From: Lucinisca nassula
Taxonomy: Eukaryota; Mollusca; Bivalvia; Lucinida; Lucinidae
NCBI GenBank assembly: GCA_963580285.1
Contig: OY757015.1
Location: forward strand, 129,114,188 to 129,178,187
DNA length: 64,000 nt
Reading direction: 5' to 3'
Under the pieces are notes generated by a model that was given only the letters and a program-made list of their open reading frames with translations, did no database searches and was not told where the DNA came from. Positions 1 through 10,433 of the stretch are shown here, one piece after another (within the stretch, counting starts at the first letter, position 1; each line of letters opens with the position of its first letter). A program made the position numbers and the translations under genes.

Positions 1-184
1 CTTTAAAATTAAGGTAGGTTGTTTGTACTTATTGCCTCATGTTCAAGAGTAAATAAGAAATATCTCCACTATTGTTTATTTTTGATATATATTGATATAT
101 GCAGTTGTGGGAAAATTTCCCTAGGGCCAGAAGAACAAGTTTAAATTAGCCATGGTATGCAAGACATCAGTGCTCGATTGATTA
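1..184. other. intronic sequence, no feature seen
   Basis: AT-rich sequence with no coding potential and no repeat I recognise. Since the first visible Kidins220 exon at 5654 starts inside a codon, this stretch should belong to the intron before it. Confidence 0.5.
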
Positions 185-638
185 TGTCTCCCCCGAAAAC
201 AAATTTTTCAGATAGACATATTGTTTTGCCCCCGGGCGTCTGTCCGTCCGTCTGTCCATCTGTCCGTCTGTCACACATTCGTGTCCGCTCTGTAACTTGA
301 AAACTGTTAGAGCTATCTTCACGAAACTTCGTATAAATATTAATCAGCATTAGACGACGTGCAGTGCACAAGAACTATAACTCTCGCATTTATACTTTTT
401 GAATTATCTCCCTTAGAAGTTTGTTGGTAAGTATATATGTATGGGCAAATCGTGTCCGGTCAATAACTTTCTTATTTTTTGATGGATTATAAAATTACTT
501 GGCAGAAATATTAACAACCATAAGACGATGTGTGGTTCGCATGAGGCAGGTCGGTACCACAAAGGTCAAGGTCATACTTAAAGGTCAAAGGTCAAAAAAG
601 GGGCCTTTTTTTCGTATTTGGTCAATAACTTTCTTATA

Positions 639-1032
639 ATAGCCCCGGCATACGAAGTATGCAATGGGGGTATATAGTTTTTGTCTTTTCCGTCTGTGTG
701 TCTGTCTGTGTGTCCGTAAACAATTATTTTGTGTCAAAGATATCACAGGAACTGCTTCACATAGAAACTTGAAATTTTGCACACATGATCAGTATGACTA
801 CTTGTATTGTGGGAAAGAAAATAAGGGCCAAGGGGTCAGGCCTTTTAGAGTTATTTCCCTTTGTAGTTCTTGCTGTTTAATAGTGTATATTTTTATTTTG
901 TGTCAAAGATTTCTCAATAACTACTGTACATAGAAACTTGAAATTTTGCAAACATGATCAGTATGACTAGTTTCAGTTGAGGTGATGGCACTGGCCGGGG
1001 GTATACGTGCCCCACTGGGCACTTTTGTCTAG
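639..1032 (+). mobile_element. Helitron-like element H2 nested in H1
   Basis: It interrupts an H1 core unit between a CTTTCTTA motif and TTTTGAGATGG, which are contiguous in the neighbouring unit at about 1188-1205. The 5' side has the hairpin GCATACGAAGTATGC and a (GTCT/GTGT)n stretch. The 3' side has a GTGCCC/GGGCAC hairpin, then CTAG|T at 1029-1033. The internal core occurs about twice (copies near 720 and 900). Confidence 0.75.
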
Positions 1033-1670
1033 TTTTGAGATGGATTTTAAAATTACTTGTCATAATTATTAACAACCATAAGACGATGTGTGGTGCGTAT
1101 GAGGCAGGTCGGTACCTCAAAGGTCAAGGTCATACTTAGAGGTCAAAGGTCAAAAAGGGGGCCTTTTTTTGTATTTGGTCAAAAACTTTCTTATTTTGAG
1201 ATGGATTTTGAAATCACTTGGCATAAATGTTAACCAATATAATGCGATGTGTTGCGTGCATGACCCAGGTTGGTACCTCAAAGGTCAAGGTCATACTTAG
1301 AGGTCAAAGGTAAAAAAGGGGCCTTTTTCGGGTTTTGTCAATAACTTGCTTATTTTTAAATAGAATTTGAAGTTACTTGGCAAACATGTTAACTATCATG
1401 GGACGATGTGTTGCATGCATGATTCAGTTTGGTCCTAAAATGTCAAGGTCATACATAGAGGTCAAAGGTAAAAAAAGGGCCTTTTTTCGTGTTTAGTCAA
1501 TAACTTTCTTAATTTTAGATGGATTTTGAAATTGCTAGGCAGAAATGTTAACCACCATGAGATGATGTGTTGTATGCATGACCCAGTTTGGTACCTGAAA
1601 GGTCAAGGTCATACATAGAGGTTAAAGGTAAAAAATAGCCCTTTTTGTGTTCTGTCAATAACTTTCATAT

Positions 1671-2494
1671 TATGCCCCCAACTTTGAAAAAGTTGGAGGG
1701 GCATATTGGTTCTAGTTCGTTCGTCCGTTCGTCCGTCCGTTATGCTTTTGATGCATAGCATAACTAAAGAACCGTGTATGCTAGGGTTTTGAAATTTCAT
1801 ATATGGATTCCTAATGGAAAATTAGCTGATGCGTATTTTATTTTCTTGTCCGGATTATGCCCCCTTCAAGAGTTATTGCCCCTTGAAATGTTTTTAATAA
1901 AATCTTGTCAGCAAGATATCTCAAAAACTATTGGAGCTAGAGCCTTGAAAGTTGGTGAATATATAGGTGGTGATGAGTAGATGAACTGATTAACTTTTGA
2001 CAAAATTCCGAAAAATACTTTGTGAGTTATGGCCCTTTGTCATTTTGGTAATTTGTGCCCATTGTAATGTATGCTAAAAGTGATGCATAGCATAATTTTA
2101 GAACCGTGTATGCTATGGTTTTGAAATTTCATATATGAATTCCTCATGGAAAATTAGTTGACGCATATTTTTTTTCTCGTCCGGATTATGCCCCTTTCAA
2201 GAGTTATTGCCCTTTGAAATTTTTTTTAATAAAATCTTGTCAGCAAGATATCTCAAAAACGATTGGAGCTAGAGCCTTGAAAGTTGGTGAATAGATTGGT
2301 TGTGATGAGTAGATGAACTGATTAACTTATGACAAAATTCTGAAAAATACTTTGTGAGTTATGGCCCTTTGTCATTTTGGTAATTTGTGCTCATTGTAAT
2401 GTATGCTTAAAGTGATGCATAGCATAACTTTAGAACCGTGTATGCTAGGGTTTTGAAATTTCATATATGGATTCCTCATGGAAAATTAGCTGAG
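1671..2494 (+). mobile_element. Helitron-like element H3 nested in H1, 3'-truncated
   Basis: It begins with a GCCCC...GGGGC terminal hairpin and a (GTYC)n microsatellite (1716-1740). Core units of ~333 bp follow, with starts near 1756, 2089 and 2421 (motif AGAACCGTGTATGCT). The third unit stops at about 2494, where H1 core sequence resumes. No hairpin plus CTAG end is seen, so the 3' end looks deleted. Confidence 0.65.
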
Positions 2495-2811
2495 ACGATG
2501 AGACGATGTGTTGTACCTCAAAGGTCAAGGCCATACTTAGAGGTCAAAGGTAAAAAAGTGCTTTTTTGTTTACGGCCAATAACTTTTTTATTTTTTTATG
2601 AACATTTTTTAAGTTACTATGCAGAAATGTTCATCTTCATTAGATGATGTGTTGCACACAAGACCCAGCTCAATACCTCCAATGTCAAGGTTATACTTAG
2701 CAGTCAAAAACGAGGGAGACATCTGTGTTTTTGTAGAAAAACAAATTCTAGTTGATGGATTGATGGTTGATTGATTGATAGATTTTGCTGATGTTTAAGG
2801 ACACAACAAAT

Positions 2812-5330
2812 TAACTCTGGTATTGCATCTCATAACAGGAAGGAACTCTCTTAACAGGAAGGAACTCTAGTTATTGCATTTCTTAGTAGGAAAGAACTCT
2901 GGTTATTGCATCTCTTAGTTGGAACTCTGGTTATTGCATCTCTTAACAGGAAGAAACTTTGGCTATTGCATCTCTTTGTAGGAACTCTGGTTATTACGTC
3001 TTTCAGTAGAAACTCTGGTTATTGCATCTCTGGTTATTGCGTCTCTTAACAGGAAGAAACTCTGGCTATTGCATCTCTTAACAGCAAGGAATCTGGTTAT
3101 TGCATCTCTTAACAGGAAGAAACTCTGGTTATTGCATCTCTTAGTAGGAATATGTTCTATAAAAGGGTTATCCTTTGGAAGCAAGGAATACACCATAGAA
3201 GTGAAAATATGGAGTGTACATGTTTTCTGGGCCAGACTAGCTAGTTTCAGCCATTTAGGCCTCATCAGTGACCCTCAGATAATTTCAACTTTCCACAATG
3301 GAATCAGTGATCCCAAAGGACAAGAAAATATAATCTACACTATGATGTAGGGCAGGGAGACTCTGGTTATTGTATCTCTTAACAGGGAGGAACTCTGGTT
3401 ATTGCATGTCCTAACAGGAAGGAACTCTGGTAACTGCATCTCTTAGTAGGAACTGGTTATTGTATCTCTTAACAGGAAGGAACTCTGGTTATTGCATCTA
3501 TTAGTAGGAACTCTGGTTATTGCATCTCTAAACTGGAAGGAGATGCAATAACCAGAGTACAGAGTTACTGCATCTCTTAGTAGGAACTCTGGTTATTGCA
3601 TCTCTTAATAAGAAGGAACTCTGGTTATTACCTATCTTAGTAAGTACTCTGGTTATTGCATCTCTTAACAGGAAGGAGCTCTGGTTATTGCATCTCTTAT
3701 CAGGGCGGGACGCTTATTATTGCATCTCTTAACAGGAAGGAAGGTAGGAACTCTGGTTATTGCATCTCTTAACGCGAAGGAACTCTGGTTATTACATATC
3801 TTAGTAGATACTCTGGTTATTGCATCTCTTAACAGGAAGGAGCTCTGGTTATTGCATCTCTTATCAGGGCGGGACCCTTGTTATTGCATCTCTTAACAGG
3901 AAGGAATGCTTCTTATTGTATCTCTTAGTAGGAACTCTGGTTATAGCATCTCTTAACAGGAAGGAACTGTGGTTATTACTTGCATCTCTTAGTAGGAACT
4001 GGTTATTGTATCTCTTAACAGGAAGGAACTCTGGTTATTGCATCTATTAGTAGGAACTCTGGTTATTGCATCTCTAAACTGGAAGGAGATGCAATAACCA
4101 GAGTACAGAGTTACTGCATCTCTTAGTAGGAACTCTGGTTATTGCATCTCTTAACAAGAAGGAACTCTGGTTATTACCTATCTTAGTAAGTACTCTGGTT
4201 ATTGCATCTCTTAACAGGAAGGAGCTCTGGTTATTGCATCTCTTATCAGGGCGGGACGCTTATTATTGCATCTCTTAACAGGAAGGAAGGTAGGAACTCT
4301 GGTTATGGCATCTCTTAACGAGAAGGAACTCTGGTTATTACATATCTTAGTAGATACTCTGGTTATTGCATCTCTTAACAGGAAGGAGCTCTGGTTATTG
4401 TATCTCTTATCAGGGCGGGGCCCTTGTTATTGCATCTCTTAACAGGAAGGAATGCTTCTTATTGTATCTCTTAGTAGGAACTCTGGTTATAGCATCTCTT
4501 AACAGGAAGGAACTGTGGTTATTACTTCTTTTAGTAGGAACTCTGGTTATTGCATCTCTGGTTATTGCATCTCTACACATGAAGAAATTCTGGCTATTGC
4601 ATCTCTTAACAGCAAGGAACCCTGGTTATTGCATCTCTTAACAGGAAGAAACTCTGGTTATTGCACTGCATCTCTTATCAGGAAGGTACTCTGGTTTTGC
4701 ATCTCTTAGTACTAACTCTGGCTATTGCATCTCTTAACAGGAAGAAACTCTGGTTATTGCACTGCATCTCTTATCAGGAAGGTACTCTGGTTTTGCATCT
4801 CTCAGTACTAACTCTGGCGCTATTGCATATCTTATCAGGAAGGAACTCTGGTTATTGCATCTCTTAACAGGAATAAACTCTGGTTATTGCATCTCCTAAT
4901 AGGAAGGAACTCTGGTTATTACTTCTCTTTGTAGGTATGCTAGTTATTGCATCTCTTATTGGGAACTCTGGTTATTGCATATCTTATCAGAAAGAAACTC
5001 TGGTAATTGAATCTCTTAACAGGAAGGGACTCTGGTTATGGCATCTCTTAATAGGAAGGAACTCTGTTTATTGCATCCCTTAACAGGAAGGAAAATAGAA
5101 GTGAAGGCAGTAACCAGGAATCAATACAATTAACCCACAGCTCCCATCAGGAACTCTGGTTATTGCCTCTCTTAGTAGGAACTCTGGCTATTGCATCTCT
5201 TAACAGGAAGGAAATCTGGTTATTGCATCTCTTAGTAGGAACTCTGGTTATTGCTTCTCTTTACAGGAAGGCAGTCTGGTTATTGCATCTCTTATCAGCA
5301 AGGAAGTCTGTTCATTGCAGCTCTTATTGC
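2812..5330 (+). repeat. ~28/32-bp minisatellite with 546-bp higher-order repeat
   Basis: There are two alternating unit types. One is 32 bp, with an AACTCTGGTTATTGCATC head and a TCTTAACAGGAAGG tail. The other is 28 bp and ends TCTTAGTAGG. Roughly 70 units are present. A block around 3460-3980 recurs 546 bp downstream (for example aaact at 3530 and 4076). Short inverted units (GCAATAACCAGAG) occur at about 3544 and 4090. The array ends ~320 bp before a Kidins220 exon whose acceptor reads TTCTTAACAG|GAAGG, like the 32-bp unit tail. Open frames across the array come from its low complexity. Confidence 0.9.
3155..3356 (+). repeat. interspersed repeat R1 interrupting the minisatellite
   Basis: About 200 bp without minisatellite units. 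A diverged second copy lies at about 7903-8280: both share TCCTTTGGAAGCA, GGAGTG(T/C)ACA, TCATCAGTGACCCTCA and CTACACTATGATG. This marks it as a dispersed repeat and not an exon, although one frame stays open across it. Confidence 0.7.
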
Positions 5331-5653
5331 AGCTCAGAATTTATAATACATTTCAGCCTCTTCATAACACTAATGTTGGAGTCCAATATAGAAATCATGT
5401 TGATTAAACACCCATGTTATATCCCCCAAAAATGTGTAAATTATATTGAAAAATGACCAGTTATGTTCATTTTTCTTTATCATCAATACTTTTTTGGAAA
5501 CCTCTTTGATCTGTGTTATATCCAAAACTGTCTTATAATGAACAGTGTTACAAAGAGATTTGGATGTTTCCTATTCAGCTGTTATAGTGTTATACAACAG
5601 TTGCCATACTGTATTTCTTGTTTCATCCTGTATTTTATTCCATTTCTTAACAG
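5331..5653 (+). other. intron 3' end and splice acceptor
   Basis: AT-rich, non-repetitive sequence with no coding signal of its own. It ends in the acceptor TTTCTTAACAG at 5643-5653, immediately before the Kidins220 exon. Confidence 0.6.
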
Positions 5654-5816
5654 GAAGGTTGCTGAGAGCTTACAATATAGACTTCAACTGGTATAGACTG
5701 GCATCCTGGGTAAATATCATAGAGCAGTGGCCATATCGTATGTCCTGGGTCATTCTGTATTTTGAAGAACACGAGGGATTGGCTGATGATGTTACGCTGA
5801 AATATATGTACCAGAA
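5654..5816 (+). CDS. Kidins220: Kidins220 exon a, segment after the KAP NTPase region
   Basis: This internal exon lies between the acceptor TTAACAG (ends 5653) and a consensus donor GTGAGT (5817-5822). It starts at the second base of a codon and ends after two bases of one; the latter joins exactly to the exon at 9944. It encodes about 54 residues, including [19 protein letters not shown] and SWVILYFEE, which I recognise as the conserved block after the KAP P-loop NTPase region of Kidins220/ARMS. The protein is a membrane-anchored scaffold downstream of receptor tyrosine kinases, known in vertebrates for neurotrophin signalling and protein kinase D binding. The ankyrin repeats and membrane segments are encoded upstream of the window. 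Confidence 0.9.
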
Positions 5817-6075
5817 GTGAGTAGCTACCAAAACATGCTGTGCATCTGTGACTGTTATTTTAATCCTTGTGAGAATGCTTCAACTTTTATAAAATGCCAT
5901 TATGAAGGTTAATGGAAATGTGAAGACGGTTATTTCTCATCAAGATTATGGATTACAATGATGAAAATGCTGGTTTTCTCTGTTAATTAGGTACCAGACA
6001 ATAACTCTATTTGGGATTTCCAAATGGATCCTTTTATGAGCTGTTTGAGTGCAAATTTGTCTTCCAATATATATA

Positions 6076-6308
6076 GGCCGCGTCAAGCGATTTTGGTACT
6101 TATCGCCTATGCGAGCGGCGAAGGTTCAGGCGAGCCTGCGCATCCGCGCAGTCTCGCCAGAACCTTCGCTGCTCGCTCATACAAGCAGTGAATCAAGAGG
6201 AACCTTCAGACAGAAAGCCATATCCCTGGCTTCTCTGAATGGCTGGGCATGCGCAGTTAAAATTTGTCATGACGGAATGCTCGAAGACCCAAAATCGCTT
6301 GGCGGGGC
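6076..6308. mobile_element. GC-rich MITE with AAGCGATTTTGG TIRs
   Basis: It is bounded by inverted repeats: CAAGCGATTTTGG on the left (6084-6096) and CCAAAATCGCTTG on the right. The outer bases match imperfectly. The interior is GC-rich with an inverted GAAGGTTC...GAACCTTC motif and no transposase. It lies in the intron after 5816. Confidence 0.7.
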
Positions 6309-6453
6309 TCATATGTGGCTGCAGCAAAGAGTTTGATTAATCTCAGCATGCATGCAGTCTGTTCAGAAGTCTCTGTTATGTGAAATATGGATGCCTTCTG
6401 AGCGTACACTCCATGCAGACAGAAAAAGCTACATTTGAACTTTGTTAAGTTAA

Positions 6454-6658
6454 CCCTTGTTCTGCTGAATATTTATATATGCCACACCCACTACCGATTA
6501 TCAACCAATCAAATTACTTGATGCAAATTATTGCTACAAATTCACAATCTGAATGGCAAACAATGTAGATCCTGATCAGATGGCTTCGTCAGAAGCCATC
6601 TGATCTGGATCTACATTGTTTCAAAGATAAGGCATATCCGGGATTAGCAGGACAAGGG
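6454..6658. mobile_element. MITE family A, TTAA-flanked (piggyBac-like ends)
   Basis: About 205 bp, flanked on both sides by TTAA (6450-6453 and 6659-6662). The ends are CCCTTGTTCTGCTG and CAGGACAAGGG. The left subterminal part carries ATATGCCACACCC. The centre is the GATCAGATGGCTTC palindrome shared with other families. TTAA target and CCY-type ends are piggyBac traits, so superfamily assignment is an inference. Confidence 0.8.
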
Positions 6659-6796
6659 TTAACTCAAACACCTTCGGGACCATAAAACTTTGTTCAGGGT
6701 ATGGTAATTCGAGTTACTGAGGGTTACTCATACTGCCAGAATATGAGACACAATTGGGATGACCTTAGGATATATTTTCGGCTTTTTATCAAATGG

Positions 6797-6870
6797 ATGT
6801 ATGTTGTGTGTACTCGTTAGAATCACATCAATGAGACGATTCTAATGAGGACTCACACAACATACCTTTT
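6797..6870. repeat. palindrome of the MITE C core type
   Basis: An inverted repeat around GTACTCGTTAGAATC ... GATTCTAATGAGGACTC, flanked by GTATGTTGTGTG and CACACAACATAC. It resembles the central hairpin of family C but without that family's terminal repeats. Confidence 0.6.
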
Positions 6871-6920
6871 AAAGTTGAAATGTAACAAACCTCCGAAATT
6901 AACATTAACACATAGAGGAT

Positions 6921-7070
6921 ATTTGATTTTTTCAGTGTAAGATCGAATTTTATTTCATCGAATGAACACCAAAACTGGTATTTTCACGAGTGGCGTAGCC
7001 ACGAGTGAAAATACCAGTGTTGGTGTTCATGAGTGAAATAAAATTTGATCTTACACTGAAAAAATCAAAT
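6921..7070. repeat. 150-bp near-perfect palindrome
   Basis: The arms run from ATTTGATTTTTTCAGTG on the left to CACTGAAAAAATCAAAT on the right, around the centre GTGGCGTAGCCAC at about 6990-7002. It could form a long hairpin or cruciform and is probably the core of a MITE. Similar sequence (AAGCATGTAAGAAA) recurs near 7580-7595, so the whole element may extend to about 7600. Confidence 0.75.
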
Positions 7071-7738
7071 TTTCTGTTTCTTACATGCTTCAAAACGGCA
7101 ATATTTAGCTTTACTAATCGAGTCACTCACACTCAGAGAAAACTAACTTTGTTCCTGGTCGTTTCGCGTCAAGTTTGTGGTGCCCAATGTATTTACTGGG
7201 TATAATATTGGGTGTAAACTAAAAGTTTGCACCTGAGAAATAGCCTGGGATGGCATTTTTATGAATGGTTATTGAAATAATTGAGGTATTAATTTCCTAA
7301 AGAAGGCGCGGACAGATCTACCGCCGCGCAACAAAATACGTGAAGTCAGCGTCGAAAATGACGTCATTTACGTCCTGGCGACGTGTGAACCGGCTTAGCG
7401 TCAATTCTTATACAGTTAATTAATTTTCAATCATCTGACGATGGAAAAACTGACCAAAGAATTAGATTTGGAGAAAAAAGTAGTCCCAAACAGTGAAAAA
7501 TAAAATTGATATCAGTCACTGTTTGAAACAGTGACAATATCGTTTTCGAATTCACTGAGAAATCTCTATATTTCATTGAAAAGCATGTAAGAAATAGATA
7601 TCTGGAGCTGTAGGAACAAATCTGTAAGGTTCCAAGAGTGAGTGTTTGAATTAGCCATAGTAATCGAATTATCCGTATTCTAGTTAACGAAGTTTCACTG
7701 TATGTTCTGAGTAAATGTTCTGCAAAAATGTTATTGAC
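7071..7738. other. intron stretch without recognised gene
   Basis: No ORF or domain supported. A CpG-rich patch at 7310-7400 includes TGACGTCA at about 7358, a CRE-type site. The 3' part (7540-7600) partly mirrors sequence right of the palindrome at 7070 and may be the far end of the same element. Confidence 0.4.
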
Positions 7739-7899
7739 CTTATTTGCATTATTTGCTGGTTCCTAGTCTGAGGATTATCAGTGTTGGGAAAACAGGTAAC
7801 CAGACCTCCCTGACCTTGAAAGGTCAGGGGGGTCTGGTTACCTGTTTTTACAATATTGACAATGTGCAGGCTGGGAGCCAGCAAATAATGCAAATATGG
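7739..7899. mobile_element. palindromic MITE, ~161 bp
   Basis: Outer arms read ATTTGCATTATTTGCTGG on the left and CCAGCAAATAATGCAAAT on the right. An inner hairpin at about 7793-7850 pairs AACAGGTAACCAGACC with GGTCTGGTTACCTGTT. No coding capacity. Confidence 0.75.
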
Positions 7900-7902
7900 T
7901 GA

Positions 7903-8280
7903 ATCCTTTGGAAGCAGGGACTACAAGATGGAAGCAGAAGCCTCCGTGGTGCAGTGGTTACGCTACTTGCCTTGTAAACCAGGGATCGCAGGATCGATCC
8001 CGGGCTTCTCCAGACTTTCGGATGAGTCTTTAAATCGAGGTCCCGTCTCCGTATGACCTTAGCTGTTGGTGGGACGTAAAACTAAAACTCACTCACTCAC
8101 AAGATGGAAGCGAAAACCATGGAGTGCACAAGTTTTTTTTATGCCAGACAAGCTAATTTTGGCCAATTAGGGCTTTTTGGCCAATAAGGGCTCATCAGTG
8201 ACCCTCAAATATTTTCAAATTTGGCAGTAGAATCAATGGTCCCATAGGACAAAAAAATATTACCTACACTATGATGAATC
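7903..8280 (+). repeat. interspersed repeat R1 copy split by a SINE
   Basis: Second copy of the repeat seen inside the minisatellite at 3155-3356, with the same order of landmarks (CCTTTGGAAGCA, GGAGTGCACA, CATCAGTGACCCTCA, CTACACTATGATG). It is interrupted by the SINE at 7936-8098. Confidence 0.65.
7936..8098 (+). mobile_element. tRNA-derived SINE, family S1
   Basis: The head has an A-box-like TGGTGCAGTGG and a B-box-like GGATCGATCC, with the tail GACGTAAAACTAAAACTCAC. It is flanked by a perfect 13-bp duplication ACAAGATGGAAGC (7923-7935 and 8099-8111), as expected for LINE-mediated retroposition. It is a tRNA-like repeat and not a tRNA gene. Confidence 0.85.
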
Positions 8281-8450
8281 AAAGTCTTGGCTATAGGCAC
8301 ATATTTGACGATTTATTTTCACTTGAGTAAGCACGCTCTCTACATAAGAAAATCTTAATCCACATGCAAATGACAAAGGAAAAGATCAGCCTAAGCATCC
8401 ATGCAGTCTGATGAGCACCTAGTTGTTAGCTACTTGGATAGTGTATTTAT

Positions 8451-8646
8451 AACTGTAATGCCTAAGTATTGGGACAGATAGGCCTAAGCAAACAGTACAG
8501 ACCCAGATGAGACTGCTCCTAAATCAGGGTCTTCACTGTTTGCCATTTTGTCTGCACCTTTTGGACTCCTTGCTGGATCATGCAACAAATTCGTTACAAT
8601 TTTAAAAGAATTACAGCAAGTCCTCAAGGTGCCCAAATTTTTTGGA
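8451..8646 (-). mobile_element. MITE family B, reverse orientation
   Basis: Reading on the plus strand, it runs from CCTAAGTATTGGGACAG through the AGACTGCTCC palindrome and GGACTCCTTGC to GGTGCCCAAATTTTTTGGA. This is the reverse order of the family B copy at 9046. The outermost TACCATAA-type ends are degenerate. Confidence 0.65.
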
Positions 8647-8663
8647 TTTTTAGGGTAGCTTAA

Positions 8664-8867
8664 CCCTTATCTTGCTGAATATTCATTTAAGCCACACCCA
8701 TTTCTGTCTATCAACCAATCAAATTACTTGATTAATTTATTGTTACAAACTCATAAACTGAATGCCAAACAGTGTAGATCCTGATCAGATGGCTTCTTCA
8801 GAAGCCATCTGAACTGGATCTACACTGTTTGCAAAGATAAGAGTTGTCGTGAACAGCAAGATAAGGG
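8664..8867. mobile_element. MITE family A
   Basis: Flanked by TTAA (8660-8663 and 8868-8871), with ends CCCTTATCTTGCTG and CAGCAAGATAAGGG, which form a perfect inverted repeat. The shared central palindrome lies at about 8766-8832. The right half includes GTTGTCGTGAACAG. Confidence 0.85.
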
Positions 8868-9045
8868 TTAACAGTATATGCAAACTCGAAACTTAAAGGG
8901 ATTAGGGAAATTTTTGTCTAACCTGACTTCACACCCTGAAGAAAGGTTTTCACGTGATTTGACTCATATTACTCATGAATCTTCTTATAAGACTATTCAA
9001 AGTCTATACTGTATGGATTATTATTGGTCAATTTTCTTTATTGTC

Positions 9046-9265
9046 TACCATACAAGTCCTAAGTATTCTGACACCTTGAGGACTTGCTGTAATTCTCCTA
9101 AAATTCAACAGATGTGTTTCACGATCCAGCAAGGCGTCCAAAAAGTACAGACAAAATGGCAAGCAGTGTAGATGCTGATCAGACTGCTCCTTCAGGAGCA
9201 ATCTGATTTGGGTCTGCCCTATTTGCTTAGGCCTATCTGTCCCAATACTTATGATCATTATGGTA
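9046..9265 (+). mobile_element. MITE family B
   Basis: The ends are TACCATACAAGTCCTAAG and ATGATCATTATGGTA. The body carries GACACCTTGAGGACTTGCTG, GTTTCACGATCCAGCAAGG and the AGACTGCTCC...GGAGCA palindrome. TA-bounded ends hint at a Tc1/mariner-type MITE. Confidence 0.75.
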
Positions 9266-9290
9266 TACATTTTTGTTTGCATATACGATG

Positions 9291-9864
9291 CAGTCTGGTA
9301 ACATTGCGCACATAAGGTTTTGATACATTCGTGTGACTTTGTTAAAGCCACCTTTCAAACAATCACAATCAGAACGATTGCAACACTTCCTTATCTACTT
9401 GCTGCAATAGAAATTGGCCTCTGAATTTTTAACTGGCGGGAGATATAATTCTATGAAAAGGGATACCCCTTGAAATTTGATTACCAATTTTGTCGCCCAA
9501 CATTGCGCACAATAAGAGTTTTGTGCTGGTTGAACACGAACGTTGACTGTAACAAGTTGTTCATTAGATATTCTCCAATATTGTTGTATGCAGTAAATTT
9601 TGATACAAAACATTTGTCCCTTTGCCTATTTTTAAACTCAGTCTTGGGTTTGGAAATTTTCGGTCTTTTCGTATTTTGGCAAATTTGAAAAATTCAGCGA
9701 AAGTGTCACATCTGCACGTGCAACCCCATGTTTTCAAGGTTATGTTAAAACTTAATGCAGATGCACAGGCAGTGGTGGTAAAAATTGTGAGGGTTAAAGT
9801 TATTGAACATGTGAATGCAGGTTGCGCAAAGTAAACGGCCGCGCAATGTTACCGGACTCGACTG
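9291..9864. mobile_element. MITE/DNA element H with GGTAACATTGCGC ends
   Basis: The left end is CAGTCTGGTAACATTGCGC and the right end is GCGCAATGTTACCGGACTCG, so TCYGGTAACATTGCGC is inverted at the two ends. The AACATTGCGCACA motif recurs internally at about 9499. No transposase motif was seen in the ~570-bp interior. It ends ~80 bp before the next Kidins220 exon. Confidence 0.65.
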
Positions 9865-9943
9865 TAATGGTTGTTTAACTAACATGTTTTCTGCTTTGTT
9901 TCCTAGCAATAGTGTTATAAAGAGGTTTTGATGTATCTTTCAG

Positions 9944-10131
9944 AACTGAGCCACAGATCCCAGTGTCTAGTGAGATAGATCCACTGCTAGAGATAGACAG
10001 AAACACCAGGAAGTTAGAGGCCTTTCTTGCCAGCAAGTCGCCTAGTTCTCCCATGCTAAATATAGGTGATCTAAAGAAGTTCCTGCCTTGTACAATAAAC
10101 CTTGACCCCTACCTCAGGAAACTCATCCGAA
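9944..10131 (+). CDS. Kidins220: Kidins220 exon b, conserved PLLEID / FLPCTINLDP block
   Basis: The acceptor TATCTTTCAG ends at 9943 and the donor GTAAGT is at 10132-10137. The first base completes the codon left open at 5816, and the exon ends after one base of a codon. It encodes about 63 residues with DPLLEIDRNTRKLEAFL and KKFLPCTINLDPYLRKLIR, both strongly conserved in Kidins220 between the KAP region and the proline-rich linker. Reading the upstream bases in this frame from the acceptor gives no stop, which supports the splice model. The flanking introns hold only MITEs. Confidence 0.92.
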
Positions 10132-10143
10132 GTAAGTTCAGAT

Positions 10144-10200
10144 AGACCAGTTGTTCAAAGTGTTGTTAGTTTACCAAACTTGTTACTGGTCGAAAGGTTC
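10144..10200 (+). mobile_element. MITE family G fragment
   Basis: ACCAGTTGTTCAAAGTGTTG, then GTTAGTTTACCAAACTTGTTA, matches the left end of the family G copy at 11581. The right half is not recognisable. It begins just inside the donor of the preceding exon. Confidence 0.5.
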
Positions 10201-10433
10201 ACCTTTCTGGCATGTGGAGTGGTATTTTTGCTGAAAATAAATTGTTTCAGCTTTACAATTAAAGCATCACATTTTACAAGAAAAAAGTCACATTCTCTGT
10301 CTCATACATTGTTCATAGTTTTTGCTGCTGCTACATACACTCTCCCAAATTTTAGCATTTATGTTCTGGCTCGAATGACAGGGCATTGCCATTTTGTTTA
10401 ACAACTTGAAATGGGATTTGAATAATGAGAATC

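Larger units (their letters stand above)
185..2751 (+). mobile_element. Helitron-like non-autonomous element H1 with ~162-bp tandem core, carrying two nested elements
   Basis: The 5' part has (GTCY)n microsatellite at about 238-272. A degenerate tandem core follows; unit landmarks with the AAAGGTCAAGGTCA motif lie near 556, 1115, 1277, 1600 and 2519, about 160 bp apart where uninterrupted. The 3' end is a hairpin (GTTTTT, loop, AAAAAC at about 2727-2741) followed by CTAG|T at 2748-2752, which is the classic Helitron 3' terminus. This architecture matches the bivalve pearl/CvA/DTC84 elements and HINEs. No Rep/helicase ORF is present, so it is non-autonomous. It lies in a Kidins220 intron. Confidence 0.75.

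Noticed and set aside
3069..3350. ORF across the minisatellite edge as a possible Kidins220 exon
   Set aside because: The segment 3155-3356 is a dispersed repeat with a second copy at 7903-8280, and its protein shows no match to Kidins220.
2812..5330. CRISPR-like array of ~30-bp repeats
   Set aside because: Units follow each other without unique spacers, and the surrounding sequence is animal intron. It is a minisatellite.
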